Numbered from the stretch's first letter, positions 17,741 through 27,360 are shown. The stretch is 64,000 nt of DNA from Prolixibacteraceae bacterium (GCA_019720755.1 CP081303.1:2418001-2482000); one strand, 5' to 3'. A program made the numbers and translations. Notes: generated from the sequence alone by a model not told the origin.

Positions 17741-18445
17741 ATGAAGCAAATCCTCTTTACAATGATGCTCCTATTTGCTTATCCATGTCTGGCAACACAA
17801 CAAGATTGGATAGCACAAGCAGAAAAAGGGAATCCACAAGCACAATATCGCATTGGAAAGTCGTATCTTGTCGGAGATACCATAAAAAAAGACATATCCA
17901 AAGCCCTCTTTTGGATAGAGAAAGCGGTAGCACAACAGGAACCTCGAGCAGAATATCTACTAGGTCTGTGCTACTATAAAGGAGAGGGAAAGGAGAAAAA
18001 TGATTCGTTGGCATACCAAAATTTTAAGCGTTCAGCGCTACAGGGATACCCTTTGGCACAATACTCTTTAGCTCTTCGATATCTTCGAGGAGAAGGAACG
18101 AGTAAAAACCAATCAAGAGCTTTTCATTGGTTTCGTAAAGCCTCCGAAGGTGGAGTAATGCAGGCACGATACTCTATGGGAGTTCGACTACAAAAGGGAG
18201 AAGGGGTGGACAAACATCCCGAGTTAGCATTAAGCCTATATCGGGAGCTGGCATTACAAACACCTCACGACCCATTCTTCGACTATTTTCTTGGGTATAG
18301 CTTATATTATGGTACATGTGGGAGACAGGATCGAAACGAAGGTAGTAGACACATTCAAAGAGCAGCAATCAATGGATGTATAGAAGCACAAAGTTTGTTA
18401 ACACAAATACGCCAGAAAAGAGAAAATGTTCCCGTAAAGTTTTGA
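17741..18445 (+). CDS. Secreted Sel1-repeat protein
   Basis: A 234-residue protein with a signal peptide (residues 1-18, ending YPCLA), followed by about five Sel1-like repeats of about 36 residues. The repeat hallmarks are visible: AQYRIGKSYLVGD, AEYLLGLCYYKGEG, AQYSLALRYLRGEG, ARYSMGVRLQKGEG. Sel1 repeats form TPR-like superhelices for protein-protein contact, here in the periplasm. It lies 25 bases before rmuC and may be co-transcribed. The binding partner is unknown. Confidence 0.9.
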   Translation: MKQILFTMMLLFAYPCLATQQDWIAQAEKGNPQAQYRIGKSYLVGDTIKKDISKALFWIEKAVAQQEPRAEYLLGLCYYKGEGKEKNDSLAYQNFKRSALQGYPLAQYSLALRYLRGEGTSKNQSRAFHWFRKASEGGVMQARYSMGVRLQKGEGVDKHPELALSLYRELALQTPHDPFFDYFLGYSLYYGTCGRQDRNEGSRHIQRAAINGCIEAQSLLTQIRQKRENVPVKF

Positions 18446-18470
18446 AGATAAGTATTAAAACATTTCTATT

Positions 18471-20021
18471 ATGATCGAGACAATTCTGTTAATCTGTATT
18501 CTAATTCTTCTTTCGTATCTAATCCTTTCTAGAAAGAGAGGCCAGCCTACGAATCAAGCCACTGAAAATATTGAATTAGAAATTCTCAAAAATGAAAATA
18601 GAGAACTGAAGACAGAACAGAAAAGCCAAACCCAACAAAGAGATGAGCTTATTCGTCACCAGTCCATGAATGAACTCTCTCAGAAAGAGATCATAGAGTT
18701 AAAAGATGAAAACCAAAGGCTTAAAGAGATGATTCTTCAGAAGGAGGAAAGAATCACCGAGAACAAAGTAAGCATCTCGAAATGGCAGTCTTCTCATGAG
18801 CAACTTAAGATAGAGAATGCCTATATAAAGTCGAAGGAGATAGATCTTACACAACAATTGAAAGCTCGCGAAGAGACGCTTAACGAGAAATATATCACGA
18901 TTTCTAACCTAGAGTTGGAGAACAAAAATATGCATCAGAAAGTAGTACAAGAACGAGAAAGTATTGTAGAGACAAAACAGCAACTACAGAAAGAGTTTGA
19001 ACTACTTGCAAATAGGATACTAGAGAACAACACCCAACGCTTTGCTAATAATAACAAAGCATCGATGGATGCCATATTAAAGCCTCTTCAAGAGAATATT
19101 GCCCTCTTTAAGGGCAAAGTAGAAGAGGTATACGATAAAGAGTCGAAACAACGCTTTAGCCTCGAACAAGAGGTAAAGAAGTTAATGGAACTGAACCATC
19201 GAATCAGTGCCGATGCCCAAAGCCTTACTCATGCACTTAAGGGAGAGAGCAAAGTACAAGGAAACTGGGGAGAGATGATACTAGAGTCGATCTTAGAGAA
19301 ATCGGGACTACGTAAAGGGGAAGAGTACTTTATGGAACATGTCCTTAGAGATCAAGAGGGGAAGAGGTTGCGTAATGAGCATGGGAATACAATGCGTCCT
19401 GATGCAGTGATTGTATATCCCGACAACAGACAGGTGATTGTGGATGCCAAAGTATCCCTCAATGCCTATATTCGCTACTGCGAAACGACAGACCCTGAGC
19501 AACAAGAGTTGGAACTAAAGAGTCACGTGGATGCCATCAAGAAGCATGTGGTGACTTTAAGCAATAAGTCATATGATGACTATCCAGAGGCACTAGACTT
19601 CACCATGATGTTTATACCAAACGAACCTGCCTATATGGCAGCAATGAAGCATGAGCCTCAACTATGGCAATATGCATATGAGAAGAGAATTTTGATCCTC
19701 TCTCCTACAAACCTTATCACGGCACTGAAACTGGTGTCAGATCTATGGAAGAGAGAGCACCAAAACCTTAATGCATTAGAGATTGCAGAGAGAGGAGGCA
19801 AACTATACGATAAATTTGTTGGATTTATAGAAAACCTACAGAAGGTAGACAAAAACCTATCACAAGCACAAGGAAGTTTTCAAGAGGCTTTCAAACAGCT
19901 TCATACAGGAAAAGATAACCTAGTTCGACAGACACAGAGGTTAAAAGATCTAGGAGTAAAGAGTAAGAAACGTATCCCTGAACAATATCTTTCGGAATCG
20001 GATACTCCAGAAATAGAGTAA
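18471..20021 (+). CDS. rmuC: RmuC, DNA recombination-limiting protein
   Basis: A 516-residue RmuC protein. One N-terminal membrane segment (about residues 4-20) is followed by a long coiled coil (about 30-200), then the conserved nuclease-like domain: KVQGNWGEMILESILEKSGL near 263, MRPDAVIVYPDNRQVIVDAKV near 307-327, and TMMFIPNEPAYMAA near 370. RmuC limits recombination at inverted repeats in Escherichia coli, and its core resembles restriction-endonuclease-like folds (D...D-x-K). That fits a genome rich in palindromic repeats, though this link is only inference. A terminator follows. Confidence 0.95.
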   Translation: MIETILLICILILLSYLILSRKRGQPTNQATENIELEILKNENRELKTEQKSQTQQRDELIRHQSMNELSQKEIIELKDENQRLKEMILQKEERITENKVSISKWQSSHEQLKIENAYIKSKEIDLTQQLKAREETLNEKYITISNLELENKNMHQKVVQERESIVETKQQLQKEFELLANRILENNTQRFANNNKASMDAILKPLQENIALFKGKVEEVYDKESKQRFSLEQEVKKLMELNHRISADAQSLTHALKGESKVQGNWGEMILESILEKSGLRKGEEYFMEHVLRDQEGKRLRNEHGNTMRPDAVIVYPDNRQVIVDAKVSLNAYIRYCETTDPEQQELELKSHVDAIKKHVVTLSNKSYDDYPEALDFTMMFIPNEPAYMAAMKHEPQLWQYAYEKRILILSPTNLITALKLVSDLWKREHQNLNALEIAERGGKLYDKFVGFIENLQKVDKNLSQAQGSFQEAFKQLHTGKDNLVRQTQRLKDLGVKSKKRIPEQYLSESDTPEIE

Positions 20022-20027
20022 AGAAAA

Positions 20028-20046
20028 GAGGGGATCAGCTCCCCTC
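20028..20046 (+). terminator. Hairpin just after rmuC
   Basis: GAGGGGA-TCAGC-TCCCCTC, seven perfect pairs, 7 bases after the rmuC stop. The following bases are CAAAATGTTTT, a poor T-tract, so it may only pause transcription; the stronger bidirectional terminator follows at 20153. Confidence 0.55.
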
Positions 20047-20152
20047 CAAAATGTTTTATTGTTATAGAGAAACTCATAAAAGAGAAGATAACGAAGCCTA
20101 ATAATGATCCTCCAAAACGATCTATTATTATTGGTGTGCCTGAGATAGAGTG

Positions 20153-20205
20153 AAAAAAAAGAGCAAAGCATGGAGACTTCTTATGCTATGCTCTTATTTT
20201 ATAAA
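20153..20205. terminator. Bidirectional terminator between rmuC and the SDR gene
   Basis: An A-tract, then AGAGCA-A-AGCAT paired with ATGCT-A-TGCTCT, then TATTTTAT. The A- and T-tracts on both sides serve the convergent genes rmuC (plus) and SDR (minus). Confidence 0.85.
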
Positions 20206-20208
20206 AAC

Positions 20209-20955
20209 CTACACGGTATAGAATGGGTTGGCTTGTGCTGTGGGTGTAATCACAAGATCATTGATACATACATGCTTTGGTGTGTTGGTCACATAGACTA
20301 TCGCATCTGCAATATCTTCTGCTAGAAGAGGGGCAAATTGCTGATATACCTTATCTGCTCGCGCTGCATCCCCTTTAAAACGAACCAATGAAAACTCTGT
20401 CTCCACCATTCCTGGCGCAATATTAGTTACTTTGATATTGTCTTGAATCATATCGACACGCATCGCTTTACTTAGTGCATCAACTGCATGCTTCGTCGCA
20501 CAATATACATTTCCAAAACGATAGACATCTTTTCCTGCAATCGAAGAGACATTGATGATGTGTCCCTCTTGTACTTCTACCATTTTGGGAGCGATAGCCC
20601 TCGTCATATATAGCAACCCTTTTATATTGGTGTCAATCATTCGTTCCCAGTCGTCCACAACCCCTTCATGAAGAAGTTCTAATCCAACAGCCAATCCAGC
20701 ATTATTAATCAATACATCAACGGTACCGACAGTATGAAATATCTCTTTCACAGCGACATCTACCTCCTCCTTTTTGGTAATATCGAAACAGAAAGCATAC
20801 GCATCCACCCCTTTAGAACTAAGATTCTCAACCATAGTATTTAATCGATCTTGACGTCTTCCAGTAAGTACCAAGCGGTGGCCTTCCACTCCAAACTTAG
20901 AAGCACAGGCTTCTCCTATCCCAGCAGTTGCACCTGTGATTAATATTGTCTTCAT
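20209..20955 (-). CDS. Short-chain dehydrogenase/reductase (YdfG-like)
   Basis: A 248-residue classical SDR, an NAD(P)-dependent oxidoreductase. The cofactor loop TGATAGIGEA is at residues 7-16, NNAG near 88, the catalytic Ser in INVSSIAG near 140, and YCATK (YxxxK) near 155. The pattern is closest to the 3-hydroxy acid dehydrogenase YdfG group, which acts on L-allo-threonine and serine-like hydroxy acids; the actual substrate is not certain. The frame stays open about 340 bases further upstream, but the glycine-rich loop must sit at the N-terminus, so ATG 20955 is the start. Confidence 0.93.
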   Translation of the reverse strand: MKTILITGATAGIGEACASKFGVEGHRLVLTGRRQDRLNTMVENLSSKGVDAYAFCFDITKKEEVDVAVKEIFHTVGTVDVLINNAGLAVGLELLHEGVVDDWERMIDTNIKGLLYMTRAIAPKMVEVQEGHIINVSSIAGKDVYRFGNVYCATKHAVDALSKAMRVDMIQDNIKVTNIAPGMVETEFSLVRFKGDAARADKVYQQFAPLLAEDIADAIVYVTNTPKHVCINDLVITPTAQANPFYTV

Positions 20956-21319
20956 TATTATAGTTTTATATTTTTTAAAAAAAGGCACTTCATAAGAAGC
21001 CTGCCATGAGTTATTTAAAGGTATAAAAAAGAAGAGTGAAAGCAGCCCTTTTGTTTGGGAAAAACCTATAGATAAGAGACAATCAACTAGAGAATAACAA
21101 TGTGATAAAATAAAAAAGAAGAGATAAAAGACAGAGACAAAGTGTGGTGAGAAGAAAGAGACTTCGTACATGATAGGTATCGTCTTTAGAATATTTTCCC
21201 TCTGAATATGAAGAAATACCAAATATACCCATCTCCAAAAAGTAAAGTAGTATCGATAGAAAAGATGAACTGTAATAATTGAGTATGAATACTCCAATCT
21301 CTACATAGAGTCCTTAATA
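20956..21319. other. Spacer upstream of the SDR gene, no gene seen
   Basis: About 364 bases between GH53 (minus) and SDR (minus). The open frame here is an upstream extension of the SDR frame with low-complexity Phe/Leu content and no family resemblance, so I do not call it coding. Confidence 0.55.
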
Positions 21320-22516
21320 CTATTTATACGGATAGTGCAGGTAATCAACCACCTTTGTCATCTCTCCATCAAAATCAAAGAAAGTACAGTTATCCCAAGA
21401 AGAACTAGTTCCCCAAAAGTCTTTCATATGAGAAGAGATCCAAGCAGGTTCCCAAATAATAACACCCGAAGCCCCTGCGTCCATCATCATTTGGGTTAAA
21501 TCGATCATATACTGTTTTTGACCGTCCAAAGTGAAAGGGTATCCTTCAAGAGGCTCTTGACTACCAAAGCTATTAGGATAGTTATCGGCATCGGCAATAG
21601 TAAATGGATAGGAGGTCTCTAAAAGCATCACCTCTTTTCCAATCGAGTTTTTAAAATCTCTAATATGGTCTTCCAACTGGGCAAATGCAATCTGTTTGTG
21701 CCATATATAATAGTAAGAGAAGCCTGCCACATCATAGTCAGTCACTCCTCCTTTACCGCTAATATTATCGAACCACCAAGAGAGATTCTTCGGATCAGCA
21801 ACATGAAGTACCACTTTACTATCTCCACCAAATTCTCTATTAATATGACGCACTGCACGAATCCCTTCATTGATCACCTGCCCTTGGTTGTCCCAGTGAT
21901 CATCATAGACAGAGAGTTTCGGGAAGTTGGCTTTGGTATCAGTAGATAGTATCCCTCCATTTATCTCATTTCCTATCTGAACAAACTCAGGAAGGTGGTT
22001 CTGAAGTGCCATCTTCTTCAAAAGAGAGTAGGTATAGTTATAGACAGAATCCTTCAGAACTGTTATGTTATCAATATTCTCCCATGCCTTTGGGGGAGAT
22101 TGATGAGAAGGGTCCGCCCAAGTATCTGAATAGTGGATATCTAAAAGGACTGCAGCCCCTTCCCTCTTTGCAAGAGAGATCGACTTCATCACATCCTCTA
22201 AGCCACTATACAGTGGAGTCGAGTCGCCATATATAGACTTCACCCAATCAGGATTATGCCACAGACGAAGACGAACCAAATTGGCCCCTTTTTTCACCAA
22301 AAAATGATAAGGAGTCGAGACTTCACCGTTCTCTTTATATACTCCTCCATGATCCATGACTTGATTCACATAGCTCAGGTCTACCCCATGGTAAAAGGAA
22401 TTATCCGAAGGAAGAGGCTTATCTGGTGTCACAACCTCTTCTTTCGTGGAGCAAGAAGCGAAACATCCCCCAACAGAGAGTAACGCAAACCATACGAACA
22501 CATGATAAAGTCTCAT
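21320..22516 (-). CDS. Glycoside hydrolase family 53, endo-beta-1,4-galactanase
   Basis: A 398-residue GH53 enzyme that cleaves beta-1,4-galactan side chains of pectin or arabinogalactan. It is a likely lipoprotein: the leader ends VGGC at residue 18 (a second Cys at 22 is possible). The (beta/alpha)8 barrel shows GVDLSYVNQ near residue 45, GANLVRLRLWHNP near 80, the acid/base Glu in IGNEINGG near 180, and the nucleophile Glu in LLETSYPF near 300. GVIIWEPAW is the typical C-terminal strand. It is not next to susC/susD genes, so it is not part of an obvious polysaccharide utilisation locus in this window. Confidence 0.94.
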   Translation of the reverse strand: MRLYHVFVWFALLSVGGCFASCSTKEEVVTPDKPLPSDNSFYHGVDLSYVNQVMDHGGVYKENGEVSTPYHFLVKKGANLVRLRLWHNPDWVKSIYGDSTPLYSGLEDVMKSISLAKREGAAVLLDIHYSDTWADPSHQSPPKAWENIDNITVLKDSVYNYTYSLLKKMALQNHLPEFVQIGNEINGGILSTDTKANFPKLSVYDDHWDNQGQVINEGIRAVRHINREFGGDSKVVLHVADPKNLSWWFDNISGKGGVTDYDVAGFSYYYIWHKQIAFAQLEDHIRDFKNSIGKEVMLLETSYPFTIADADNYPNSFGSQEPLEGYPFTLDGQKQYMIDLTQMMMDAGASGVIIWEPAWISSHMKDFWGTSSSWDNCTFFDFDGEMTKVVDYLHYPYK

Positions 22517-22721
22517 AAAACGATGTTTTAACCATTACTATTTGACCCCTATAAAGAAAGCTATTATTTAAAACAGAGGTTATTATTTTCAGTATAAAAA
22601 AGGACAACACAATCTTAAATATAACGAGACTACACTCTCCAATAAAGAACTTTTATGTATCTAAGATCAAAGCACACATAAAGACTACAAGTTATAACTA
22701 TCAAAACGAAATGATGTTCAA

Positions 22722-23096
22722 TCAATCGTCAGCAAACACCTTGACTGTTTTAGAGCGACTAGAGGTAATGATTACCTGTCCCACATTCAAGCCCTTGCTC
22801 TTCTTTACATTCTTTGCTTCGGTATATACTACATTAACTTTTCCCTTACCTTTAGAATTCTTGGCAGCCAGTTTCGCCGCTTTCTTGATCACCTCTTTGT
22901 TGGGAATTTCGCTCTCCACACGAATCACTACATGCGATCCAGGGACCCCAGAAGCATGCATCCATATATCGTTCGGATTTGCAATCTTTACGGTAAGGAT
23001 ATCATTCATGGCAGCGTTGCGCCCCACTAAAATGGTAAAACCGTCAATCTCCTCCACCTTGGCTACTTTTGCAATGTCGATCTCTTCTTTTCTCAT
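22722..23096 (-). CDS. Stand-alone NFACT-R (DUF814) RNA-binding domain protein
   Basis: A 124-residue protein consisting almost only of an NFACT-R domain. NDIWMHASGVPGSHVVIR at about residues 42-59 is the hallmark, followed by a basic helix (KKAAKLAAKNSKGKGKVNV). In full-length NFACT proteins (RqcH/Tae2) this domain sits at the C-terminus and binds tRNA/rRNA during ribosome quality control. Here the NFACT-N and coiled-coil parts are missing and there is no sign of truncation, so it is a small independent protein. It is a single gene. Confidence 0.9.
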   Translation of the reverse strand: MRKEEIDIAKVAKVEEIDGFTILVGRNAAMNDILTVKIANPNDIWMHASGVPGSHVVIRVESEIPNKEVIKKAAKLAAKNSKGKGKVNVVYTEAKNVKKSKGLNVGQVIITSSRSKTVKVFADD

Positions 23097-23221
23097 ACGT
23101 TATAATTATATCCTAATGCCACAAAACTATACATTTCCCATTAGAGAAGCAATCACCCTGCAACAGTGAAATAAATAGGCACTTTCGATACGACAGAATA
23201 AGGATACGCGCTTTATATAAA

Positions 23222-23261
23222 TAAAAAGCCCAACAACCAAAGAATCGGTTATTGGACTTTT
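23222..23261 (-). terminator. Terminator downstream of the propeller/metalloprotease pair
   Basis: On the minus strand: AGTCCAATAACC-GATTCTTT-GGTTGTTGGGCT followed by TTTTAT, with two mismatches in a 12-base stem. It lies about 115 bases after the 23376 stop. Confidence 0.75.
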
Positions 23262-23375
23262 ACACGTCACAAATTTACGATAAAAGATTGGATTTCGTTA
23301 TTAAAGTGTTGGGTAATGTTTACACAGGATCACGACACCCATTCTTTTCGTTTCATTATAGACTAATACATCCTA

Positions 23376-24374
23376 TTATTGCTGATTTTCCTCTGTAGGC
23401 GTTTCAACCACAGGCTCTTTCTCTTGATAAGAGCATTTAGAGATATAATTTCTACTAGTATCCGAGAACCAAAACCAATGCTCGTCACAAAAAAGTCTTC
23501 CTAGGTCACGGTTGCTATATCCTTCCACCTTAAACTCCTCGATATTACCAGAAGCATCTACTAACTGATAGAATTTATCATTCTTTGCAGAAATCACAAT
23601 ATCCCCATCCACGAGACAGATACCCCAAGGCTCCACATCCAAATCAATTCTTTTATCAATCACGATCTTTTCTCCTTGATGGTATACTTTGTCTTCAAAA
23701 GAGTAAAGACACTTATTCACCACATCGGTAAAAAAGATACGCCCTTTATAGCTTGCAAACTGAACAATATAATTGTTTTGTGGTAGTGTCGCAGAAAAAG
23801 CAACCCATGCCAGTTCGCCAGGAGCCACATCTTCTAATGAACCGACGTTAAACACACTAATCTTCTCTCTATCTCTTACAAAAAGCTGGTCATTATGAAG
23901 AAATAAGCCATTCCCTGCAATCAGTCCTTTATTGGTAAAATTCCATTTACCAGTTCCGATGGTCGTAACATATTGATATCCGGTCTTAGAAAACACATCT
24001 ATTTTAGAGGTGTTTTGAAGAAGAAAGATATACTTCTCATTCATAGCCATATCAGAGACAAGCGATTTAATCGTATCCCTACTATCCTTTGTCTCCCACG
24101 AATAGAAGTGATGCAACACCTCTCCAGTCTTTATATTTTGAACATCTACTCCATAACTACTCTTTGATCTATTGCCAATAAGCATTAGATCCCCATCAAC
24201 GAAATAACTTGCCAAATCGTAGGACTCCGGTTGGCTAAGCATCTTGTAAGTCTCTTCTAGTTTATAATCCATAGACTTTTCAGCATGGTACGTAGCAAAA
24301 TTATAAGGAGATTCATCCGATGTAGAACATCCCCATAATGTTAAGAATGTCAATAAGTATAATATCTTTTTCAT
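23376..24374 (-). CDS. Lipoprotein, probable six-bladed beta-propeller
   Basis: A 332-residue lipoprotein (leader with LTLWGC, Cys16). The rest is beta-rich with spaced strands such as GDLMLIGNRSKSSYGV, KYIFLLQNTSKIDVFSK, DQLFVRDREKISVFNV, GRIFFTDVVNKCLYSF and GDIVISAKNDKFYQLV, which read as propeller blades of about 45 residues. This fits the 6-bladed beta-propeller proteins common in Bacteroidota, but I cannot name a closer family. It starts on the stop of the metalloprotease gene (TAATG, one shared base), so the two are translationally coupled. Confidence 0.72.
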   Translation of the reverse strand: MKKILYLLTFLTLWGCSTSDESPYNFATYHAEKSMDYKLEETYKMLSQPESYDLASYFVDGDLMLIGNRSKSSYGVDVQNIKTGEVLHHFYSWETKDSRDTIKSLVSDMAMNEKYIFLLQNTSKIDVFSKTGYQYVTTIGTGKWNFTNKGLIAGNGLFLHNDQLFVRDREKISVFNVGSLEDVAPGELAWVAFSATLPQNNYIVQFASYKGRIFFTDVVNKCLYSFEDKVYHQGEKIVIDKRIDLDVEPWGICLVDGDIVISAKNDKFYQLVDASGNIEEFKVEGYSNRDLGRLFCDEHWFWFSDTSRNYISKCSYQEKEPVVETPTEENQQ

Positions 24375-25462
24375 TAGATCTTCATATTTTTAAGTTGGTA
24401 TGCATCTGTCTCTTCCTGAATAGGCTCTTTCTCTAAAAAAGGATCGGTATCTACAGCAAAAGGATCTCCAATAAAAGGAAGGTCTCCTTTGTTATGCATC
24501 TCTAGATACACCTGTTTTACTATATTAACCAAACTCCCTTTACTATTGCCATAAGTCATATTACTACTATGTCCAAATCCAATAGTATGCGAGAATTCAT
24601 GAGCATATACCTCTAAAGGCCAATTATTTCCAAGAGTACAGTACTTCTGAATATATTCACTTCGAACACCAAAAGCAGAACCACCACCAAGGCCACCTAT
24701 ACCACTACCAGTGACCACACCTAGGTTTAATTTAGGTTTATTAATCATAGATAGATATACCGCATCCCTATCAATAGGATCCCCATTATTATTATGCAAG
24801 ATCCCTTCGTAGTTCTTAAAGGCATCTTCAAAAGTCTTAGAACTATATAGATACCCCATATTAGCAAACATGGTCGTATAATAACGAGCATCTCTGGGGC
24901 TCAATACCCCCCAGTTGCCACTTCCATATCTAGAAAATTTCACATGAGTACTCTGTTTGATTCTAGAAATCTTTTCAAAGAGAGGATCTGGACAAATAAT
25001 TCGGAAAGTTACATGCTCAGGATCCATCTTTTTCATTGCATCCATATAAAGCTCTGTTCCCTGAATCGTAGTAAAAGTGGTAGGACTTTCGATTCCTGCA
25101 ATCTTACCCACTTGACAATATTGTCCAGGAACTAGATCAAAATGAGCAATCATAAACTCTTGTTCGACAGTATCTATTTTACAATATACAGCAACATCCT
25201 TAAAATCATAAGGCAGTGCATTGAATAGACGAAACTGTGTGGTATCTAACAATGCATAATTCAGAGGCGCATCAATATTATATCCCCTAGCACTATCACT
25301 ATATAGTACACTATCGGGTTCATAATCCGTAAACATCTTCTCCCCATGATCAAGTATATAAGTATTACTATACCATATACTATTCTCTTCACTATGGTTG
25401 GAATCATTGGAACAGCTGATACACAGCAACAATCCAACCACGACATAGATTAACTTTTGCAT
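24374..25462 (-). CDS. Lipoprotein zinc metalloprotease (metzincin-like)
   Basis: A 362-residue lipoprotein (leader ending LCISC, Cys17). The extended zinc motif HEFSHTIGFGH (HExxHxxGxxH) is at about residues 284-294; a Met in SSNM three residues on may be only the metzincin-like follow-up. Upstream of the motif is a glycine-rich strand (GSGIGGLGGGSAFG). The pattern predicts a cell-surface or periplasmic metzincin protease, but the family is not one I can name. It is the first gene of a two-gene unit with the propeller lipoprotein; the partner may be a substrate-binding or regulatory subunit. Confidence 0.8.
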   Translation of the reverse strand: MQKLIYVVVGLLLCISCSNDSNHSEENSIWYSNTYILDHGEKMFTDYEPDSVLYSDSARGYNIDAPLNYALLDTTQFRLFNALPYDFKDVAVYCKIDTVEQEFMIAHFDLVPGQYCQVGKIAGIESPTTFTTIQGTELYMDAMKKMDPEHVTFRIICPDPLFEKISRIKQSTHVKFSRYGSGNWGVLSPRDARYYTTMFANMGYLYSSKTFEDAFKNYEGILHNNNGDPIDRDAVYLSMINKPKLNLGVVTGSGIGGLGGGSAFGVRSEYIQKYCTLGNNWPLEVYAHEFSHTIGFGHSSNMTYGNSKGSLVNIVKQVYLEMHNKGDLPFIGDPFAVDTDPFLEKEPIQEETDAYQLKNMKI

Positions 25463-26039
25463 TCGTTGATTTTTATAATTAAGGTTTATCTATTCGAATA
25501 TAATGTATATTGGCAAATATTGACAACATACAACCTTACATCACTCAACTAGATAATGAATTATAAACTAGACAACAACACAAAGAAGGTAGTTATTAAC
25601 CGATACAACAGAGCAATCATGAACATCTCATTATGAAATAGATAGATTATGATAAATATTATAATATTTACATATACTTCTATCTGAACAGTGAGTTAAG
25701 AGATAAGAGATGCACAAATATTAGTTTTATTTTATTTGCTTATGTTAACAATATTTATCTATAACAAGGAGATTAAAGATCCATAACAATAAGGAGGGAA
25801 TTCTTTGATTGAAAAGAACCATCACAGAAAATATCACTATCATCATCCATTTATATATAAAAAATGAAAGAGTATAGAATTGATCCAAGCAGTAAAAAAA
25901 AGAAGTTATAAATACTAAAAAAATGAAGACATTAGAGTGGAAGGATAATTTTAATCAAAAGGAATAGCATATTATTTGTAATAAATTATTGCAGATAGAT
26001 ACAAACTAAATATAGAACATAATAAACACTACTATATTT
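25463..26039. other. 577-base divergent gap, no gene seen
   Basis: Very AT-rich sequence between the metalloprotease gene (minus) and the cyclase gene (plus). It presumably holds both promoters. No repeat, RNA gene or clear promoter motif was recognised. Confidence 0.5.
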
Positions 26040-26801
26040 ATGAAAATCATTGATCTATCGAAGCCTATCCAATATAATAAGAAAGACCCTTGGTTTATGC
26101 GTGTAAAAATAAAGCACAAGTCCCATAAATCTGCCAAATGGCTTATTAGAGTATTGGGCTTACCATTTAGACTCTTTCCAAAGGATTTTATAGGTTGGGC
26201 AGATGATTGTATTCAAAAGATGGGGGTACATGCGACAACCCATATAGATGCACCTTGGCATTACTCACCTACATGCAATGGCTCAAAAGCGAAAACGGCA
26301 GACGAAATTCCATTAGAATGGTGTTATGGGGATGGAGTAGTAATTGATATGGCCCATAAACTCGATAATGAAGAGATCTCATTAGAGGAGGTTAAAGCAT
26401 TTGTAGATCATAACCAACTAAAAATCACTACAGGTACCATTGTTCTTTTTCGAACTGGCCGCGACCAATATATTGGGACATCTGACTACCACACAAAAGG
26501 AGCAGGAGTCAGTGCAGAGGCAACAGAGTGGCTCATCGACCAAGGGGTGAAAGTGATGGGTATCGATGCATGGGGATGGGACATGCCACTTCCATTCCTT
26601 ATACAGAAGGCAAAAAAGGAGAACAACCCAGACATTTTTTGGAAAGCACATCTTGTTGGACAATACAAAGAGTACTGTCATATGGAGCAATTGGTCAACT
26701 TAGGATCACTACCACTTTCAGGATTTAAAATTTCTGCCTTCCCTTTAAAGATTGTCGGTGCATCTGCTGCACCATCGAGAGTAGTCGCTATAATAGAGTA
26801 G
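26040..26801 (+). CDS. Cyclase-family metal hydrolase (kynurenine-formamidase-like)
   Basis: A 253-residue protein of the cyclase family (Pfam PF04199), which includes bacterial arylformamidase KynB. The metal-binding signature appears as HATTHIDAPWHYSP at about residues 69-82 (H-x-x-x-H-x-D-x-P-x-H, with Thr where the family often has Gly). A later conserved region has VKVMGIDAWGWD near 171-182 and a GASAAPSRVVAI C-terminus. No tryptophan degradation genes are nearby, so the substrate is open. Cytoplasmic by sequence. Confidence 0.88.
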   Translation: MKIIDLSKPIQYNKKDPWFMRVKIKHKSHKSAKWLIRVLGLPFRLFPKDFIGWADDCIQKMGVHATTHIDAPWHYSPTCNGSKAKTADEIPLEWCYGDGVVIDMAHKLDNEEISLEEVKAFVDHNQLKITTGTIVLFRTGRDQYIGTSDYHTKGAGVSAEATEWLIDQGVKVMGIDAWGWDMPLPFLIQKAKKENNPDIFWKAHLVGQYKEYCHMEQLVNLGSLPLSGFKISAFPLKIVGASAAPSRVVAIIE

Positions 26802-26816
26802 TTATTCAAAATAATA

Positions 26817-27004
26817 ATTGACCGCCCAATCACGAAGCTTACAGTAATAGAAAACATCAAGATGCCTAAGATTTGACAGTTCAGGGGATATAGATATTTT
26901 GTTATTGTTCATGATTTGTGGCGGTCAATCTTCATCAATAATGTATAATTGCAAAATCGTTCAGTACCTGACAATTGCATTTGTGGCGGTCAATCTTCAT
27001 CAAT
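26817..27004. repeat. 26-bp direct repeat pair with an upstream inverted 10-mer
   Basis: A 26-base sequence beginning ATTTGTGGCGGTCAATC and ending TTCATCAAT occurs identically at 26914-26939 and 26979-27004. The 10-mer ATTGACCGCC at 26817-26826 is the reverse complement of GGCGGTCAAT inside both copies, so a long stem-loop is possible. The two copies are 65 bases apart (start to start). No coding potential. The region 27005-27360 shows nothing recognisable except the likely promoter of the next gene. Confidence 0.75.
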
Positions 27005-27360
27005 CTCTTTCCGAAATCCCCCGAATCTGTATTAAAGGAAGAATAAAATAGTCTTCAAAGATGAAGTAAATATTCTCAAGAAAACTTGAGGATGCATCCC
27101 AAGCAATCCTGTTCGATATAATTCACCATCATCTAGAGAAATAGTAATCCCCAAAGTTCTCTCTGTCTGTTCTGAATAAAAATACAATCGCAAAACGATC
27201 ATTCTACGATTCTTTTACTCAAAATGATTCCTCAATTTCCACGAATACATACAGCTTCTTATCTACCTAATATACTGAATAACAAAATATTTTTCATATT
27301 TTAATGTTCATATTATTAAGCATTTTGGAAATTTCATTACAAACACAACATGAATCAATT

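Noticed and set aside
20956-21297. A 5' extension of the SDR protein by 114 residues
   Set aside because: The SDR glycine-rich loop must be near the N-terminus; the extension is Phe/Leu-rich and shows no family similarity.
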